Notes: a model not told the origin generated them from the letters alone. Numbered from the stretch's first letter, positions 9,428 through 18,982 are shown. The stretch is 35,014 nucleotides of DNA from a candidate division TM6 bacterium GW2011_GWF2_30_66 (GCA_000989195.1 LBOA01000005.1:1-35014); one strand, 5' to 3'. Program-made: numbers and translations.

Positions 9428-10063
9428 GTGGGACAAAAGGTTCATCCGTTAGGATTTAGATTAGGTGTTTATAGAAGTTGGTTTTCTCGTTGGTTTGCGA
9501 GAGATAATAGCTATGGTAAACAAGTATTAGAAGATATACAAATTAGAAAGTTTTTGAGATCAGAACTTAATGATGCAGAAATTTCTAAAATTGAAATAGA
9601 AAAAGCTGGTGATAATATTCGTGTTATAATTTATTCTGGCCGACCAGGAATGGTTATTGGCAAGAAGGGTAAAGGAATAGACGAAATTAGATTAAAATTA
9701 GCTGCTAAATTAAATAAAAGTAATATAGAGATTTCTGTAAATGAAGTTAAGGTTCCTGATTTAGATGCGCAGTTAGTTGCACAGTCAATTGCCGAGCAAA
9801 TTGAAAAACGTGTAAGTCATAAAAAGGCTATGAAGAGAGCTTCTGCATCTGCTATGAGAGTTGGAGCAAAAGGAATTAAAATTTGCTGTTCTGGTAGACT
9901 TCATGGAGCTGAAATTGCTAGATCTGAGTGGACAAGAGTTGGTTCTTTGCCTCTCCATACGCTTAGATCAGATATAGATTATGGATTTGCGGAAGCATTT
10001 ACAACTTATGGTGTAACTGGTGTTAAGGTGTGGATCTGTAAAGGTGATTATCAGCTTAACTAA
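9428..10063 (+). CDS. rpsC: 30S ribosomal protein S3
   Basis: mRNA-entry-site protein of the 30S head, part of the ribosomal helicase. It starts with GTG ([12 protein letters not shown] follows, the standard N-terminus), with AGAGG inside the end of rplV as ribosome binding site. The KH type 2 domain has [17 protein letters not shown] at about residues 77–93. The C-terminal domain contains [15 protein letters not shown] and a final block ending [10 protein letters not shown]. 211 residues, normal length. Confidence 0.97.
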   Translation: MGQKVHPLGFRLGVYRSWFSRWFARDNSYGKQVLEDIQIRKFLRSELNDAEISKIEIEKAGDNIRVIIYSGRPGMVIGKKGKGIDEIRLKLAAKLNKSNIEISVNEVKVPDLDAQLVAQSIAEQIEKRVSHKKAMKRASASAMRVGAKGIKICCSGRLHGAEIARSEWTRVGSLPLHTLRSDIDYGFAEAFTTYGVTGVKVWICKGDYQLN

Positions 10064-10087
10064 CTTATTTATGATTGAGAGATAATT

Positions 10088-10522
10088 ATGTTGATGCCGA
10101 AAAAAGTTAAATGGAGAAAGCAGCAAAGAGGAACTCGCAAGGGAAGATCTAAGGGTGCTAGAGAGTTGGAGTTTGGGGATTACGGAGTACAAGCTTTAGA
10201 GTGTTGTTGGCTATCAGCTCAGCAAATAGAGTCAATGAGAGTCTCTATTTCACGTAAAACCAAGAAAGTTGGGAAAATGTTTTTAAGAGTATTTCCTGAC
10301 AAACCTGTTACCAAAAAACCAGCTGAAACACGTATGGGTAAAGGTAAAGGTAATATTGAAATGTGGGTTTCAGTTGTCAAAAGAGAAAGAATTATTTTTG
10401 AGTTAAGTGGTGTTACCGAACAGGTAGCAAGAGAAATTTGCAAGGCTGCTGCTTATAAATTGCCTATTAAGGTCAAATTTATAAAGAGAGAAGAGCAAAA
10501 TATGCAGGAGCAACAAGTATGA
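10088..10522 (+). CDS. rplP: 50S ribosomal protein L16
   Basis: A-site-proximal large-subunit protein. It starts MLMPKKVKWRKQQRG, typical for the family. Also seen are LEFGDYGVQALE and RMGKGKGNIEMWVSVV; the arginine in the RMGKGKG loop corresponds to the residue hydroxylated in some bacteria. 144 residues, a few more than usual at the C-terminus (REEQNMQEQQV). The stop overlaps the rpmC start in an ATGA. Confidence 0.97.
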   Translation: MLMPKKVKWRKQQRGTRKGRSKGARELEFGDYGVQALECCWLSAQQIESMRVSISRKTKKVGKMFLRVFPDKPVTKKPAETRMGKGKGNIEMWVSVVKRERIIFELSGVTEQVAREICKAAAYKLPIKVKFIKREEQNMQEQQV

Positions 10523-10725
10523 AGTTGACAAAGCAAATAGAGCAGCTAAAAGGGCTCAAAGAGAGTGAATTAAGGGAGAAAGTTTCGGAGTTTAAGAGAG
10601 AACTTTTTGGTTTGAGACTTAATTCCGCAACATCTCATGTTAAAGATTATTCTCAGTTTAAAAAACTTAGAAAAAATGTTGCTCGTGCTCTAACTTGTTT
10701 GAATAAAACAAGCGCACAGAAGTAA
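10519..10725 (+). CDS. rpmC: 50S ribosomal protein L29
   Basis: Small helical protein at the exit tunnel next to L23. The sequence has the family core LREKVSEFKRELFGLRLN followed by the second helix with LRKNVARALT. 68 residues. Overlaps rplP by four bases (ATGA), so it is translationally coupled. Confidence 0.93.
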   Translation: MKLTKQIEQLKGLKESELREKVSEFKRELFGLRLNSATSHVKDYSQFKKLRKNVARALTCLNKTSAQK

Positions 10726-10744
10726 TGGTTGAAGGTATTATTTA

Positions 10745-11023
10745 ATGGTAAAAGAAAAAGAACAAATAAAACAAAAACGTGTATACTCTGGCGTTGTTGT
10801 CTCTGATAAGATGGATAAAACAGTTGTTGTTGAATTCAAAAGAGATTATATTCATGGCTTATTAGGCAAAGTAATGAGAGCAACAAAGAAGTATAAAGTT
10901 CATGATGAAAAGGAGCTAGCAAAGGTTGGCGATATAGTTGAGTTTTGCGAGGGGCGTCCTGTTTCAAAGACAAAGTTCATGTATTTATTGCGTGTTGTAA
11001 AATCCAATTCTGATTCGCAGTAG
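10745..11023 (+). CDS. rpsQ: 30S ribosomal protein S17
   Basis: Primary 16S rRNA-binding OB-fold protein. Family signatures: [54 protein letters not shown]. 92 residues, of normal length apart from a lysine-rich N-terminus. Standard place between rpmC and rplN. Confidence 0.97.
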   Translation: MVKEKEQIKQKRVYSGVVVSDKMDKTVVVEFKRDYIHGLLGKVMRATKKYKVHDEKELAKVGDIVEFCEGRPVSKTKFMYLLRVVKSNSDSQ

Positions 11024-11043
11024 GGTTAACGAGGTATAAAGAT

Positions 11044-11412
11044 ATGATTCAGAAAGAATCTTGGTTAAAAGTAGCAGACAACTCAGGTGCGTTAGACATA
11101 GAATGTATACACATAATAGGTAGCACAAGAAAAAGATTTGCTTATTTGGGTGAAAAAATAAAGTGTGCTGTAAAAAAAGCAATACCCGGTGGCATAGTTA
11201 AAAATCACGAAGTTGTGACTGCTGTTATTGTGAGAACAGCAAAAGAGTTTAGAAGAGCAGACGGAAGTTATATTAGATTTGGTGAAAATGCGGCTGTTAT
11301 AATTAATGCTGCTGGAGAGCCAGTTGCAACTCGTATCTTTGGGCCTGTCGCCAGAGAGGTAAGAACAAACGGTTTTAATAAAATTGCTTCACTTGCACCA
11401 GAGGTTTTGTAG
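11044..11412 (+). CDS. rplN: 50S ribosomal protein L14
   Basis: Subunit-interface protein and docking site for the silencing factor RsfS. It has [16 protein letters not shown], a [17 protein letters not shown] strand and the ending FGPVAREV…ASLAPEVL. 122 residues, standard. GAGGT ribosome binding site. It begins the spc block, with 20 bases from rpsQ. Confidence 0.97.
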   Translation: MIQKESWLKVADNSGALDIECIHIIGSTRKRFAYLGEKIKCAVKKAIPGGIVKNHEVVTAVIVRTAKEFRRADGSYIRFGENAAVIINAAGEPVATRIFGPVAREVRTNGFNKIASLAPEVL

Positions 11413-11425
11413 GGGATTGTTAACT

Positions 11426-11737
11426 ATGAGTCGAATTAAAAAAAATGATACCGTTTTGGTGATATCTGGAAAAGATAAAGGCAAAAGGGGCAGCGTTATT
11501 GACGTTGTTTGTAAAGAAGGAAGAATATTGGTGCAAGGCATCAATGTTGTTATAAGGCATGCCAAAGCTCGCAAACAAGGGGATGTTGCGGGAATAAAGC
11601 ATGAAGAGAGACCAGTAGACATTTCTAATGTTATGCCTATTTGTCCTTCTTGTAAAAAGCCTTGTAGAATAGGTTCAACGAAGCTTGATAGTGGAAAACG
11701 TGGTAGAATTTGTATTTCTTGTAAAGAGAATATTTAG
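11426..11737 (+). CDS. rplX: 50S ribosomal protein L24 with zinc-ribbon-type cysteines
   Basis: Assembly initiator protein near the tunnel exit. It contains the KOW motif (DTVLVISGKDKGKRGSVIDV) and GINVVIRHAK. The open frame extends to 11384 inside rplN, but MSRIKKND at 11426 follows AGGGGA at nine bases and is the natural start, giving 103 residues. The C-terminal half keeps four cysteines as CPSCKKPC…CISC, so it may bind zinc as in other cysteine-bearing L24 forms. Confidence 0.95.
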   Translation: MSRIKKNDTVLVISGKDKGKRGSVIDVVCKEGRILVQGINVVIRHAKARKQGDVAGIKHEERPVDISNVMPICPSCKKPCRIGSTKLDSGKRGRICISCKENI

Positions 11738-11781
11738 TATGCCGATTTTAGCATTTAGCAGTTTAGTAGTAAGGATAAATT

Positions 11782-12324
11782 ATGGCCAGAGCTAGGCTAG
11801 AAGAATTATACAATGCGGAGATTCGTTCTCAATTACAAAAAGATCTTGGATTGAAGAACATTATGGAAGTTCCTAAGGTTTCCAAAATTGTAGTGAACGT
11901 TGGAGTAAAAGACGCGGTTAAAGACAGTAAAGTTTTAAAGGATGTTGTAGATGTTATCTCTAGAATAACAGGACAACTTCCAATAAAGACCGAGGCTAAA
12001 AAGTCTATAGCTGGATTTAAGTTGCGTGAAGGCATGCCAATTGGTGTTTGTGTTACATTGCGAAAACAAATGATGTACGAGTTTTTGGATAGACTTATAA
12101 ATATTGCTTTGCCAGAAGTAAGGGATTTTCAAGGGGTAGGTAATAAGTTTGATGGCAGAGGAAATTATAATCTTGGAATTAAGGAATGGTCAATTTTTCC
12201 AGAGGTTGATTTTTCAGTTGGAGATAAGATTTGTGGTCTAAACATAACAATTCAAACGTCTGCAAAAAATGATGCGCACGGACATGAGTTGTTAAAGAAG
12301 TTTGGAATGCCATTTAAAAAATAA
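11782..12324 (+). CDS. rplE: 50S ribosomal protein L5
   Basis: 5S rRNA-binding protein of the central protuberance. Motifs: [43 protein letters not shown], and [20 protein letters not shown]. 180 residues, exactly the usual length. AAGGA precedes the ATG. Confidence 0.98.
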   Translation: MARARLEELYNAEIRSQLQKDLGLKNIMEVPKVSKIVVNVGVKDAVKDSKVLKDVVDVISRITGQLPIKTEAKKSIAGFKLREGMPIGVCVTLRKQMMYEFLDRLINIALPEVRDFQGVGNKFDGRGNYNLGIKEWSIFPEVDFSVGDKICGLNITIQTSAKNDAHGHELLKKFGMPFKK

Positions 12325-12345
12325 AAATTTTTTGGGGTAATTGAA

Positions 12346-12531
12346 ATGGCCAAAAAGGCGTTAATAGAAAAATCTAAAAGAGAACCTAAGTTTGGGGTAA
12401 GGGCAAGAAATCGCTGTCAACTGTGTGGAAGACCTAGGGGTTATATGCGTTTCTTTATGATGTGTCGTATTTGTTTTAGAAAAAATGCGTTAGATGGACT
12501 TTTACCTGGCGTGAAGAAAGTAAGTTGGTAA
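12346..12531 (+). CDS. rpsN: 30S ribosomal protein S14, zinc-binding short form
   Basis: Short S14 (61 residues, type Z). Two CxxC pairs (CQLC and CRIC) flank [12 protein letters not shown], the zinc site of the C+ form, so this bacterium places the zinc-dependent paralogue in the spc operon. The C-terminal end [12 protein letters not shown] is the family ending. GGGG precedes the start. Confidence 0.97.
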   Translation: MAKKALIEKSKREPKFGVRARNRCQLCGRPRGYMRFFMMCRICFRKNALDGLLPGVKKVSW

Positions 12532-12570
12532 GAAAATAATTAATAATTATTTGGTATTGGAAGGAAAGCA

Positions 12571-12966
12571 ATGTCACGTGATACTATCGGTGATTTTTTA
12601 ACAGTTATCAGAAACGGTCTGATGGTGTCGAAGGCTTTTATTGTTATTCCGCATTCAAAGATGAAATTTGATATAGCGAATATTTTGAAACAAGAGGGAT
12701 TTATAAGAGATTTTACAGTCTTGGAAGAAGGTCCTGTTAAGAAGACAATAAAAGTTACTTTAAAGTATATGGATAATGAGTCAGCTATTCATGAAATTAC
12801 TAGAATTAGTACTCCAGGAAGGCGTTCTTATTCAAATTCGACATCAATAAAGCCCGTAATTGGTGGTTTGGGCATTTCTATATTGTCTACCAACCAGGGT
12901 CTTATGACAGATAAGAAAGCTAAAGCGCTTAATGTTGGGGGCGAAGTTGTTTGCACCGTTTGGTAA
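12571..12966 (+). CDS. rpsH: 30S ribosomal protein S8
   Basis: 16S rRNA-binding protein; in E. coli it represses the spc operon. It shows the N-terminal DTIGDFLTVIRNG, the IPHSKMKFDIANILKQEGFI helix and the C-terminal GGLGISILSTNQGLMTDKKA…GGEVVCTVW. 131 residues, normal. AAGGA ribosome binding site. Confidence 0.97.
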   Translation: MSRDTIGDFLTVIRNGLMVSKAFIVIPHSKMKFDIANILKQEGFIRDFTVLEEGPVKKTIKVTLKYMDNESAIHEITRISTPGRRSYSNSTSIKPVIGGLGISILSTNQGLMTDKKAKALNVGGEVVCTVW

Positions 12967-12981
12967 ATTTAGGAAATAGTT

Positions 12982-13530
12982 ATGTCAAAAATTGGTAGAA
13001 AGCCTATTAGTTTAGGTGGCGTAAAAATAGAAATAAAAGGCGGAGAAATAAGTTACAAGGGGGCAAAGGCTTCCGGTACATATTTGTTGCCAGATAAGCT
13101 AGAAGTTGAATTAAAAGAAAACAATCTTTTTATTAAGCCTACTAGTTCAGCTGTAAAAGATAGAGAAATAAACAGAATTTGGGGCCTTCATAGAGCGTTG
13201 CTTGCAAATAAGCTAAAGGGCTCTGATGTTGGTTTTGAAAATCAACTCAAAATAAATGGCTTGGGTTATAAGGCTGTTGTTGCAGGTAAAAATGTTGTAT
13301 TTTCTATAGGTTTCAGTCATAAAGTTGAAATTGTTTTGCCAGAAGGTGTTAATCTAGAAGTAGATAAAACTGGTCAATTACTTACTTTTAAATCTTATGA
13401 TAAAGAACTTATTGGAGCTATTTGTAGCAAAATAAGGGCGATAAGACCACCTGAGCCTTATAAGGGAACCGGTATTAAGTGGGCAGCAGAAGTTATCTTA
13501 AGAAAAGCTGGTAAGGCAAAGTCTGCGTAA
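12982..13530 (+). CDS. rplF: 50S ribosomal protein L6
   Basis: Large-subunit protein at the base of the L7/L12 stalk. Starts MSKIGRKPISL; the second domain has the family signature PEPYKGTGIKW near the C-terminus. Two tandem L6 folds in 182 residues, the usual size. Fifteen bases after rpsH. Confidence 0.97.
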   Translation: MSKIGRKPISLGGVKIEIKGGEISYKGAKASGTYLLPDKLEVELKENNLFIKPTSSAVKDREINRIWGLHRALLANKLKGSDVGFENQLKINGLGYKAVVAGKNVVFSIGFSHKVEIVLPEGVNLEVDKTGQLLTFKSYDKELIGAICSKIRAIRPPEPYKGTGIKWAAEVILRKAGKAKSA

Positions 13531-13573
13531 TAGTTTGGTTAATTGATATTTTAGTGTTAGGTAGGATTATAAA

Positions 13574-13924
13574 GTGTCGATAATAAAAAAAATAAAAGAC
13601 AGAGCTAAAAGACGAGCCCTTAGGGTTAGGAAGAAGTTCAAGATTGAAATGCCTAGAGTTTCTGTCTTTAGAAGTTTAAAATATATTTATGCGCAAGTTA
13701 TAGATGATATTAACAGCACAACATTAGTAAGTTGTTCTTCTCTGGAGTTGAAAAACTTGAAAGGTGACAAGAAAGCTATAGCTAATGCTGTTGGAAAAGA
13801 GTTGGCAAAAAGAGCGCAAGAAAAAGGCATAACAACTGCTGTTTTTGATAGAGGGTCATTCCTTTATCATGGCAGAGTTAAAGCCTTGGCAGAGGGCCTT
13901 AGAGAAGGCGGATTAAATATTTAA
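13574..13924 (+). CDS. rplR: 50S ribosomal protein L18
   Basis: 5S rRNA-binding protein. It starts with GTG and an arginine/lysine-rich N-terminus ([13 protein letters not shown]), then [19 protein letters not shown], and ends [24 protein letters not shown], the characteristic ending. 116 residues. Confidence 0.96.
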   Translation: MSIIKKIKDRAKRRALRVRKKFKIEMPRVSVFRSLKYIYAQVIDDINSTTLVSCSSLELKNLKGDKKAIANAVGKELAKRAQEKGITTAVFDRGSFLYHGRVKALAEGLREGGLNI

Positions 13925-13946
13925 ATTTGGACATTTTAGGAAGAAA

Positions 13947-14513
13947 ATGGCAGAAGTGATTAAAGATATCAACAGAGACAACAGGGAAAACAAAGTTAGC
14001 AAAGACGCTAAAGATAACTTTGTAGACCATGTTATAAGTGTTAGACGTGTTACAAAAGTAACAAAGGGTGGAAAGAGATTTTCTTTTTCTGCGGTTGTTG
14101 TTACTGGAGATAAGTGTGGTCAGATTGGCATAGCTTCTGGAAAAAGTCGCGAAGTCGCATCTGCCATAGCAAAAGCTATAAATAAGGCGCGTAAAACTTT
14201 AATACAGGTTCCTCTTAGAGGCGACACAGTTCCTTATAACGTTGAAGGAAAACATGGCGCAAGCAAAGTTGTTATTCGTTCAGCATCAAAGGGAACAGGC
14301 GTTATTGCAGGTGGAGCAGTTCGTTCGTTAATGGACGCATTGGGAGTTAAAGATGTTTTAACAAAATCGCTTGGCTCAGCAAATTCTCAAAATGTTGCTA
14401 AAGCGACGTTAAATGCTCTAGCTAAATTGCGTACAGCAAAACACTTGGCAAAATTAAGAGGAAAAACTGTTTTAGAGATTACCTCCGGGGGGCAAAAGAA
14501 TGTTACAGCTTAA
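13947..14513 (+). CDS. rpsE: 30S ribosomal protein S5
   Basis: Small-subunit protein acting in decoding fidelity at the mRNA entrance. The double-stranded RNA-binding N-terminal domain has VRRVTKVTKGGKRFSFSAVVV; the C-terminal domain has GRVRS-type VIAGGAVRSLMDALGVKDVLTKSLGS. 188 residues. Its final 14 bases overlap rplO, which replaces the rpmD gene expected here. Confidence 0.97.
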   Translation: MAEVIKDINRDNRENKVSKDAKDNFVDHVISVRRVTKVTKGGKRFSFSAVVVTGDKCGQIGIASGKSREVASAIAKAINKARKTLIQVPLRGDTVPYNVEGKHGASKVVIRSASKGTGVIAGGAVRSLMDALGVKDVLTKSLGSANSQNVAKATLNALAKLRTAKHLAKLRGKTVLEITSGGQKNVTA

Positions 14514-14946
14514 TAATTTAGCTCCGCTATGTAAGAAGAGAAAAAGAGTTGGAAGAGGCGGAAAAAGAGGCGGAACATCTACAAAGGGTGGAAAGGGTCA
14601 AACTCAGAGATCTGGACCTCACATAGGAGCAGGATTTGAGGGCGGTCAAATGCCTTTGATTCGTAGACTTCCAAAAGTTGGTTTTAATAATACTAGATTT
14701 GCTACAGAGGTTAAAGTTGTTAGCTTGCAAAGGTTAAATGATAATTTTAATGATGGCGAAAAAGTTGACAAAAAATCTTTGGTAGAAAAAGGTATAATTA
14801 AAGGTAATAATAGATTTACTATAAAAATTTTAGGTAATGGTGAAATTACAAAGAAGCTTGAAATTGTAGCAGACGCTTTTAGTAAAACAGCAAAAGAAGC
14901 TATTATAAACATTGGTGGACAGGCGATATTAACAAAGGAGATGTAG
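14500..14946 (+). CDS. rplO: 50S ribosomal protein L15
   Basis: Late-assembly 23S rRNA-binding protein. It starts MLQLNNLAP and has the glycine/arginine-rich extension KRVGRGGKRGGTSTKGGKGQ, then FEGGQMPLIRRLPKVGF. 148 residues. The start lies inside rpsE by 14 bases, leaving no room for rpmD (L30). It is followed by secY after four bases. Confidence 0.96.
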   Translation: MLQLNNLAPLCKKRKRVGRGGKRGGTSTKGGKGQTQRSGPHIGAGFEGGQMPLIRRLPKVGFNNTRFATEVKVVSLQRLNDNFNDGEKVDKKSLVEKGIIKGNNRFTIKILGNGEITKKLEIVADAFSKTAKEAIINIGGQAILTKEM

Positions 14947-14950
14947 AGTT

Positions 14951-16261
14951 GTGGTACTGCTAAAAAATTTCGTAAACATATTTTATGTTTCAGAATTAAG
15001 AAAAAAAATTCTATTTACACTCGGAGTTTTCATTATTTATAGATTTGGTATTCACATTCCGGCTGTAGGAATAGACTTAAATGCCCTTAAAGCGGCTATG
15101 AGTTCAGCTACTGGCCTTGGTGGACTGTTGGGATATTTAGATCTTTTTTCTGGCGGTTCATTGCATCTATGTACTATTTTTGCGTTAGGTATTTCGCCAT
15201 ATATTACAGCCTCAATTATGATGCAACTTTTAGGGTTTACAGTACCTTATTTGGAGCAATTGTTAAAAGAGGGCGAATATGGCAGAAAAAAAATAAATCA
15301 ATATACGAGATATTTGGCTTTTTTTATAAGCATAATGCAAAGTTTCAGTTTTGCGCTTATTCTTGAAAGCTGGCATCTAGTTTTAAATCCAGGTTTTGGA
15401 TTTAGGTTTACATTTGTTCTGTCATTAACTGTTGGGTCAATGTTTGTCATGTGGCTTGGTGAACAAATAACGCAATATGGTATAGGTAATGGTAGCTCAA
15501 TGATAATATTTGCGGGTATTGTTGCGAATTTTCCTAGCTATTTCTTACATACTATTTATGCGGTTCAAGAGGGAAATATGTCTCTTGTGGCGGCAATATT
15601 AGTTTTAGCCATTTTTATATTTATTACGGCATGTATAGTATTTCTAGAAAAAGGTGTAAGAAAAATACCAGTACAATATGCAAGAAGAATTATTGGAAAT
15701 AGGGTATACGGTGGACAAAGTACATTTATACCATTTAAAATAAATCCGGCAGGTGTTATGCCTGTTATTTTTGCGCAGTCAGTTTTACAAATACCTATGT
15801 TTTTATCTTCTGCGCTAAGTAAATATTCTGCGTTTAAATGGCTTCCAGATCTTTTATCGCACACAAGTTTATTTCATATGGTTTTAATGTTTTTATTAAT
15901 TGTCTTTTTCTCATTCTTTTATACAGCATTGCAGTTTAATCCAGATGAATTAGCAGATAATATTAAAAAGAGTGGTGGATTCTTACCTGGAATAAGACCA
16001 GGAAGGAAAACTGCAGAATTTTTCAATTATATTTTAACTAGAATTGGTTTTGTTGGGGCATTATATTTGGGTGTGCTCGCAATATCGCCAGATGTAGTAA
16101 AAGTTTTTCTAGAGTATCCATTTTCTTTCTATGGAACTTCACTTCTTATCGCCGTAGGTGTTGGACTTGAAGCTGCTTCTCAAATAGAATCTTATTTGAT
16201 AGAGCATAGATATGAAGGATTTTTATCTTCAGGTAGATTGAAAGACAGGAGTGCTAGATGA
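14951..16261 (+). CDS. secY: SecY preprotein translocase channel subunit
   Basis: Central channel of the Sec translocon in the cytoplasmic membrane. It starts with GTG ten bases after AAGGAG. Ten membrane segments are expected, and the family landmarks are present: IYRFGIHIPAVG in the first segment, LFSGGSLH plug region, ALGISPYITASIMMQLL, GQSTFIPFKINPAGVMPVIFA, and GFLPGIRPGRKTAEF before the last helices. 436 residues. The stop overlaps adk by ATGA. The three signal-peptide proteins at 21259–24358 are likely clients. Confidence 0.97.
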   Translation: MVLLKNFVNIFYVSELRKKILFTLGVFIIYRFGIHIPAVGIDLNALKAAMSSATGLGGLLGYLDLFSGGSLHLCTIFALGISPYITASIMMQLLGFTVPYLEQLLKEGEYGRKKINQYTRYLAFFISIMQSFSFALILESWHLVLNPGFGFRFTFVLSLTVGSMFVMWLGEQITQYGIGNGSSMIIFAGIVANFPSYFLHTIYAVQEGNMSLVAAILVLAIFIFITACIVFLEKGVRKIPVQYARRIIGNRVYGGQSTFIPFKINPAGVMPVIFAQSVLQIPMFLSSALSKYSAFKWLPDLLSHTSLFHMVLMFLLIVFFSFFYTALQFNPDELADNIKKSGGFLPGIRPGRKTAEFFNYILTRIGFVGALYLGVLAISPDVVKVFLEYPFSFYGTSLLIAVGVGLEAASQIESYLIEHRYEGFLSSGRLKDRSAR

Positions 16262-16965
16262 GTATTTGCGCAAAAAGTAAAATTTTTGTGTTAGTAGGTT
16301 CTCCTGGTTCAGGTAAAGGCTCTTTTTCTGAGTTTTGTATTAAAAACTTTGGCTGGAGTCAATTATCAACAGGAAATTTATGCAGAAAACATGTCTCTAA
16401 TAATACAGAGATTGGAAAACATATAGATTTTGTTCTAAAATCTGGTAAACTTGTAAGCGATAACATTATATTTGACATGGTTAGAGAGTGGTTGATTGAG
16501 CAAATTAATTTAGGTAAAAGTATTCTTTTGGATGGTTTTCCTAGAAATTTGGTTCAAGCAGAAGCTTTGAATAGTTTGTTAAATGAAGAAGCATTTAGAA
16601 ATATATGTCTTTTTGTTGTTAAATTTGTTGTTTCGGATGATATTGTTATAGATAGATTATGTGGTCGTTTAGTTTGTAAAAATAAAAATTGCCAGGCAAT
16701 TTATTCTTCTGCTAAGGGTTCTTTATCTAGACCAAAAAACGATATGATTTGTGATAAATGTTTAAAAGAACTTGAAGTTAGAGCAGATGATAATATAGAA
16801 ACTATAAAAGAGAGATTAAAAGTTTATCATGAACATGAAGCTTCTCTTTTAGATTTTTATACTAAAAAAGAAAAAAATATTATTGAATTAGATGCGTCTA
16901 TGCCGATTAAAAATATTTTTTGCAGTTTTGAAGAAGCAATTAATTTGATGGGCTTAGATAGTTAA
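16258..16965 (+). CDS. adk: Adenylate kinase with a cysteine-bearing LID
   Basis: Converts ATP and AMP to two ADP. The P-loop is GSPGSGKGS near the N-terminus, with LDGFPRNLVQAEAL as the AMP-site motif and DRLCGRLVC entering the LID. The LID holds CKNKNC…CDKC, a zinc-finger-type set in which the first pair is spaced by four residues instead of two. The usual T-Q after the P-loop is S-F. 235 residues, somewhat longer than the common 215. It overlaps secY by four bases and map by one base, so all three are coupled. Confidence 0.93.
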   Translation: MSICAKSKIFVLVGSPGSGKGSFSEFCIKNFGWSQLSTGNLCRKHVSNNTEIGKHIDFVLKSGKLVSDNIIFDMVREWLIEQINLGKSILLDGFPRNLVQAEALNSLLNEEAFRNICLFVVKFVVSDDIVIDRLCGRLVCKNKNCQAIYSSAKGSLSRPKNDMICDKCLKELEVRADDNIETIKERLKVYHEHEASLLDFYTKKEKNIIELDASMPIKNIFCSFEEAINLMGLDS

Positions 16966-17738
16966 TGATAGAAATAAAAAATAAGTCTTCCATCGCAAAA
17001 ATGGAAGAAGCAGGGAGATTGCTCTCAGAAATTTTTGAAGAGCTTTCTCCTTTGATTTGTTCGGGTGTGAGTACAGCTAGTATAAATGCATTTGTTGCAG
17101 ACCAGCTTAAAAAGAAGGGTCTAGTTTCTAGTTCAAAGGGATATGCTGGATATAAATACGAAAGTTGTATATCTATAAATGATGAATTGATTCATGGTAT
17201 TCCTTGCGAAGCTAGAAAATTAAAAAATGCGGATCTAGTTAAGATTGACATTTGTGCTTCATGGAAAAGTTATTGTGCAGATATGGCAAGATCGTTTTGT
17301 GTTGGACAATGTACGGTTGAGGCAAATAAACTTATAAGTGTTGCGCAAGAAGCTCTAGATTGTGGTATAGCAAAAGCTAGAGAGGGCAATTATTTATCAG
17401 ATATATCGTTTGCGATACAAAAAGTTGTTGAGACAAATGGTTGCGGTGTTATAAGAGATTTTGCAGGACATGGAATTGGAAGGCGTTTGCATGAAGATCC
17501 AGAAATTCCAAATTATGGCAAGCCAGGAAGAGGCGTTATTTTAAGGCCTGGAATGGCTCTTGCAATAGAACCGATGATATCAGCTGGTGATTATAAGGTT
17601 GTTATCATGGATGATGGTTGGACGGTTAAAACTGCAGATAAAAGTTTAGCTGCTCATGTTGAAGATACAGTTATTGTTACGCAGGATGAGCCAAAAATTT
17701 TGACTAGACGTAAGTCTGGGGAGATGAGATATCTATGA
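16965..17738 (+). CDS. map: Methionine aminopeptidase, type I
   Basis: Removes the initiator methionine from nascent proteins. All five metal ligands can be placed: D95 (KIDICAS), D106 (CADMARSF), H169 ([13 protein letters not shown]), E202 (AIEPMIS) and E233 (HVEDTVIV), with H77 in the ELIHGIP motif. 257 residues, normal for type Ia without a zinc-finger extension. Starts on the last base of the adk stop; its own stop overlaps infA in an ATGA. Confidence 0.96.
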   Translation: MIEIKNKSSIAKMEEAGRLLSEIFEELSPLICSGVSTASINAFVADQLKKKGLVSSSKGYAGYKYESCISINDELIHGIPCEARKLKNADLVKIDICASWKSYCADMARSFCVGQCTVEANKLISVAQEALDCGIAKAREGNYLSDISFAIQKVVETNGCGVIRDFAGHGIGRRLHEDPEIPNYGKPGRGVILRPGMALAIEPMISAGDYKVVIMDDGWTVKTADKSLAAHVEDTVIVTQDEPKILTRRKSGEMRYL

Positions 17739-17986
17739 AAAGCAAAGAAGAGGTTATTGTAGTTGAGGGGGTTGTTAGGGAGACTCTTCCTAATGCAATG
17801 TTTAGTGTTGAAATAGAGGGCGGGCATGTTGTTTTAGGGCATGTTTCTGGTAAAATGCGTATGAATTATATAAGAATTTTGCCTGGAGACCAAGTTACAC
17901 TTGAGATTTCTCCTTATGATTTGACTAAGGGTAGAATCGTTTCTAGACACAAAAAAAGTATCGGTAATGTTGCAGGTGGAAGTTAA
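17735..17986 (+). CDS. infA: Translation initiation factor IF-1
   Basis: OB-fold factor that occupies the A site during initiation. It has [44 protein letters not shown] and [12 protein letters not shown], all standard. 83 residues, slightly longer than the usual 72 through both termini. Overlaps map by four bases. Confidence 0.96.
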   Translation: MKSKEEVIVVEGVVRETLPNAMFSVEIEGGHVVLGHVSGKMRMNYIRILPGDQVTLEISPYDLTKGRIVSRHKKSIGNVAGGS

Positions 17987-18033
17987 GTTTTTATCATTTT
18001 TGTAAGATTTTTAGTATTTTAAGGAATTTGGAT

Positions 18034-18150
18034 ATGAAAGTTAGGACATCTGTAAAAAAAATATGTAAGGATTGTAAGGTTATTCGTCGTAACGGAGTTG
18101 TGCGTGTTATTTGTGAAAAAAACCCTAAACATAAGCAACGTCAAGGTTAA
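18034..18150 (+). CDS. rpmJ: 50S ribosomal protein L36
   Basis: A 38-residue protein starting [11 protein letters not shown] and ending PKHKQRQG. The zinc ligands C11, C14, C27 and H33 are all present, so this is the zinc-binding form. AAGGAA precedes the ATG. It sits between infA and rpsM, its standard place. Confidence 0.97.
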   Translation: MKVRTSVKKICKDCKVIRRNGVVRVICEKNPKHKQRQG

Positions 18151-18170
18151 GACACAGGTAAGGAATAGAT

Positions 18171-18557
18171 ATGGCAGTTAGAATAGAAGGTGTTAATTTA
18201 CCATTAAATAAAAGAGTTGAGTACGGTCTTACTTATGTATTTGGCATAGGTCTTGTGTGTGCGCAAGAAATTCTTACAAAATTAAAGATTAATTTCGACA
18301 CACGCGTAAAAGATCTTACAGATCAGGAAGTTACTTCAATTCAAAAAGAGATCTCTAATAATTATGTTATTGAAGGTGCTCTTCGTAAGCAAATTTACGA
18401 AAATATAAATAGGTTAAAAGAAATAAAAAGTTATCGTGGTGATAGACATAAAAGAGGCCTACCTTGCAGAGGACAAAGAACAAAGACTAATGCAAGAACA
18501 AGAAAAGGTCCAAGACGAGCAGCTATTGCGAAGAAAAAAGTCACTACTAAAAAATAA
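18171..18557 (+). CDS. rpsM: 30S ribosomal protein S13
   Basis: 30S head protein forming bridge B1 with L5. It starts [20 protein letters not shown]; a helix-two-turn-helix region follows, and the C-terminal tail [23 protein letters not shown] is diagnostic. The tail continues with [12 protein letters not shown], giving 128 residues. AAGGA ribosome binding site. It opens the alpha block. Confidence 0.97.
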   Translation: MAVRIEGVNLPLNKRVEYGLTYVFGIGLVCAQEILTKLKINFDTRVKDLTDQEVTSIQKEISNNYVIEGALRKQIYENINRLKEIKSYRGDRHKRGLPCRGQRTKTNARTRKGPRRAAIAKKKVTTKK

Positions 18558-18598
18558 TATATAATTAAATTATATAATATTAGGATGTAAAGGATATA

Positions 18599-18982
18599 AT
18601 GGCTTACAAGAGAAAGTCAAAGAAAATAAAAAGACAGGTAGATACAGTTATTGCACATGTTAGATCTACTTTTAATAATACTATGATTACTGTAACAACT
18701 TTGGACGGAGATGTTTTGCTTTCTGGATCTGCTGGAAGAATGGGTTATAAGGGCGCAAAGAAGGGAACACCTTTTGCAGCGTCTCAAATTGTAACAAATC
18801 TTGCAAAAGATATGGGTATTTTGGGTATAAAAAACGTTGAAGTAAATCTTCAAGGTCCAGGATCAGGAAGAGATTCTTCTGTTAGAGCTATTCAAGCTGC
18901 AGGATTTAATATTACAGTTCTTAGGGATGTTACTCCATTACCTCATAATGGTTGTCGTCCTCCAAAGAAACGCAGAGTATAG
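18599..18982 (+). CDS. rpsK: 30S ribosomal protein S11
   Basis: Platform protein near the Shine-Dalgarno helix. Contains AHVRSTFNNTMITVTTLDGD, GAKKGTPFAAS, and the ending DVTPLPHNGCRPPKKRRV. The family usually has a P-H-N-G-C-R-P-P-K-R-R-R-V end, so the match is close. 127 residues. Confidence 0.98.
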   Translation: MAYKRKSKKIKRQVDTVIAHVRSTFNNTMITVTTLDGDVLLSGSAGRMGYKGAKKGTPFAASQIVTNLAKDMGILGIKNVEVNLQGPGSGRDSSVRAIQAAGFNITVLRDVTPLPHNGCRPPKKRRV

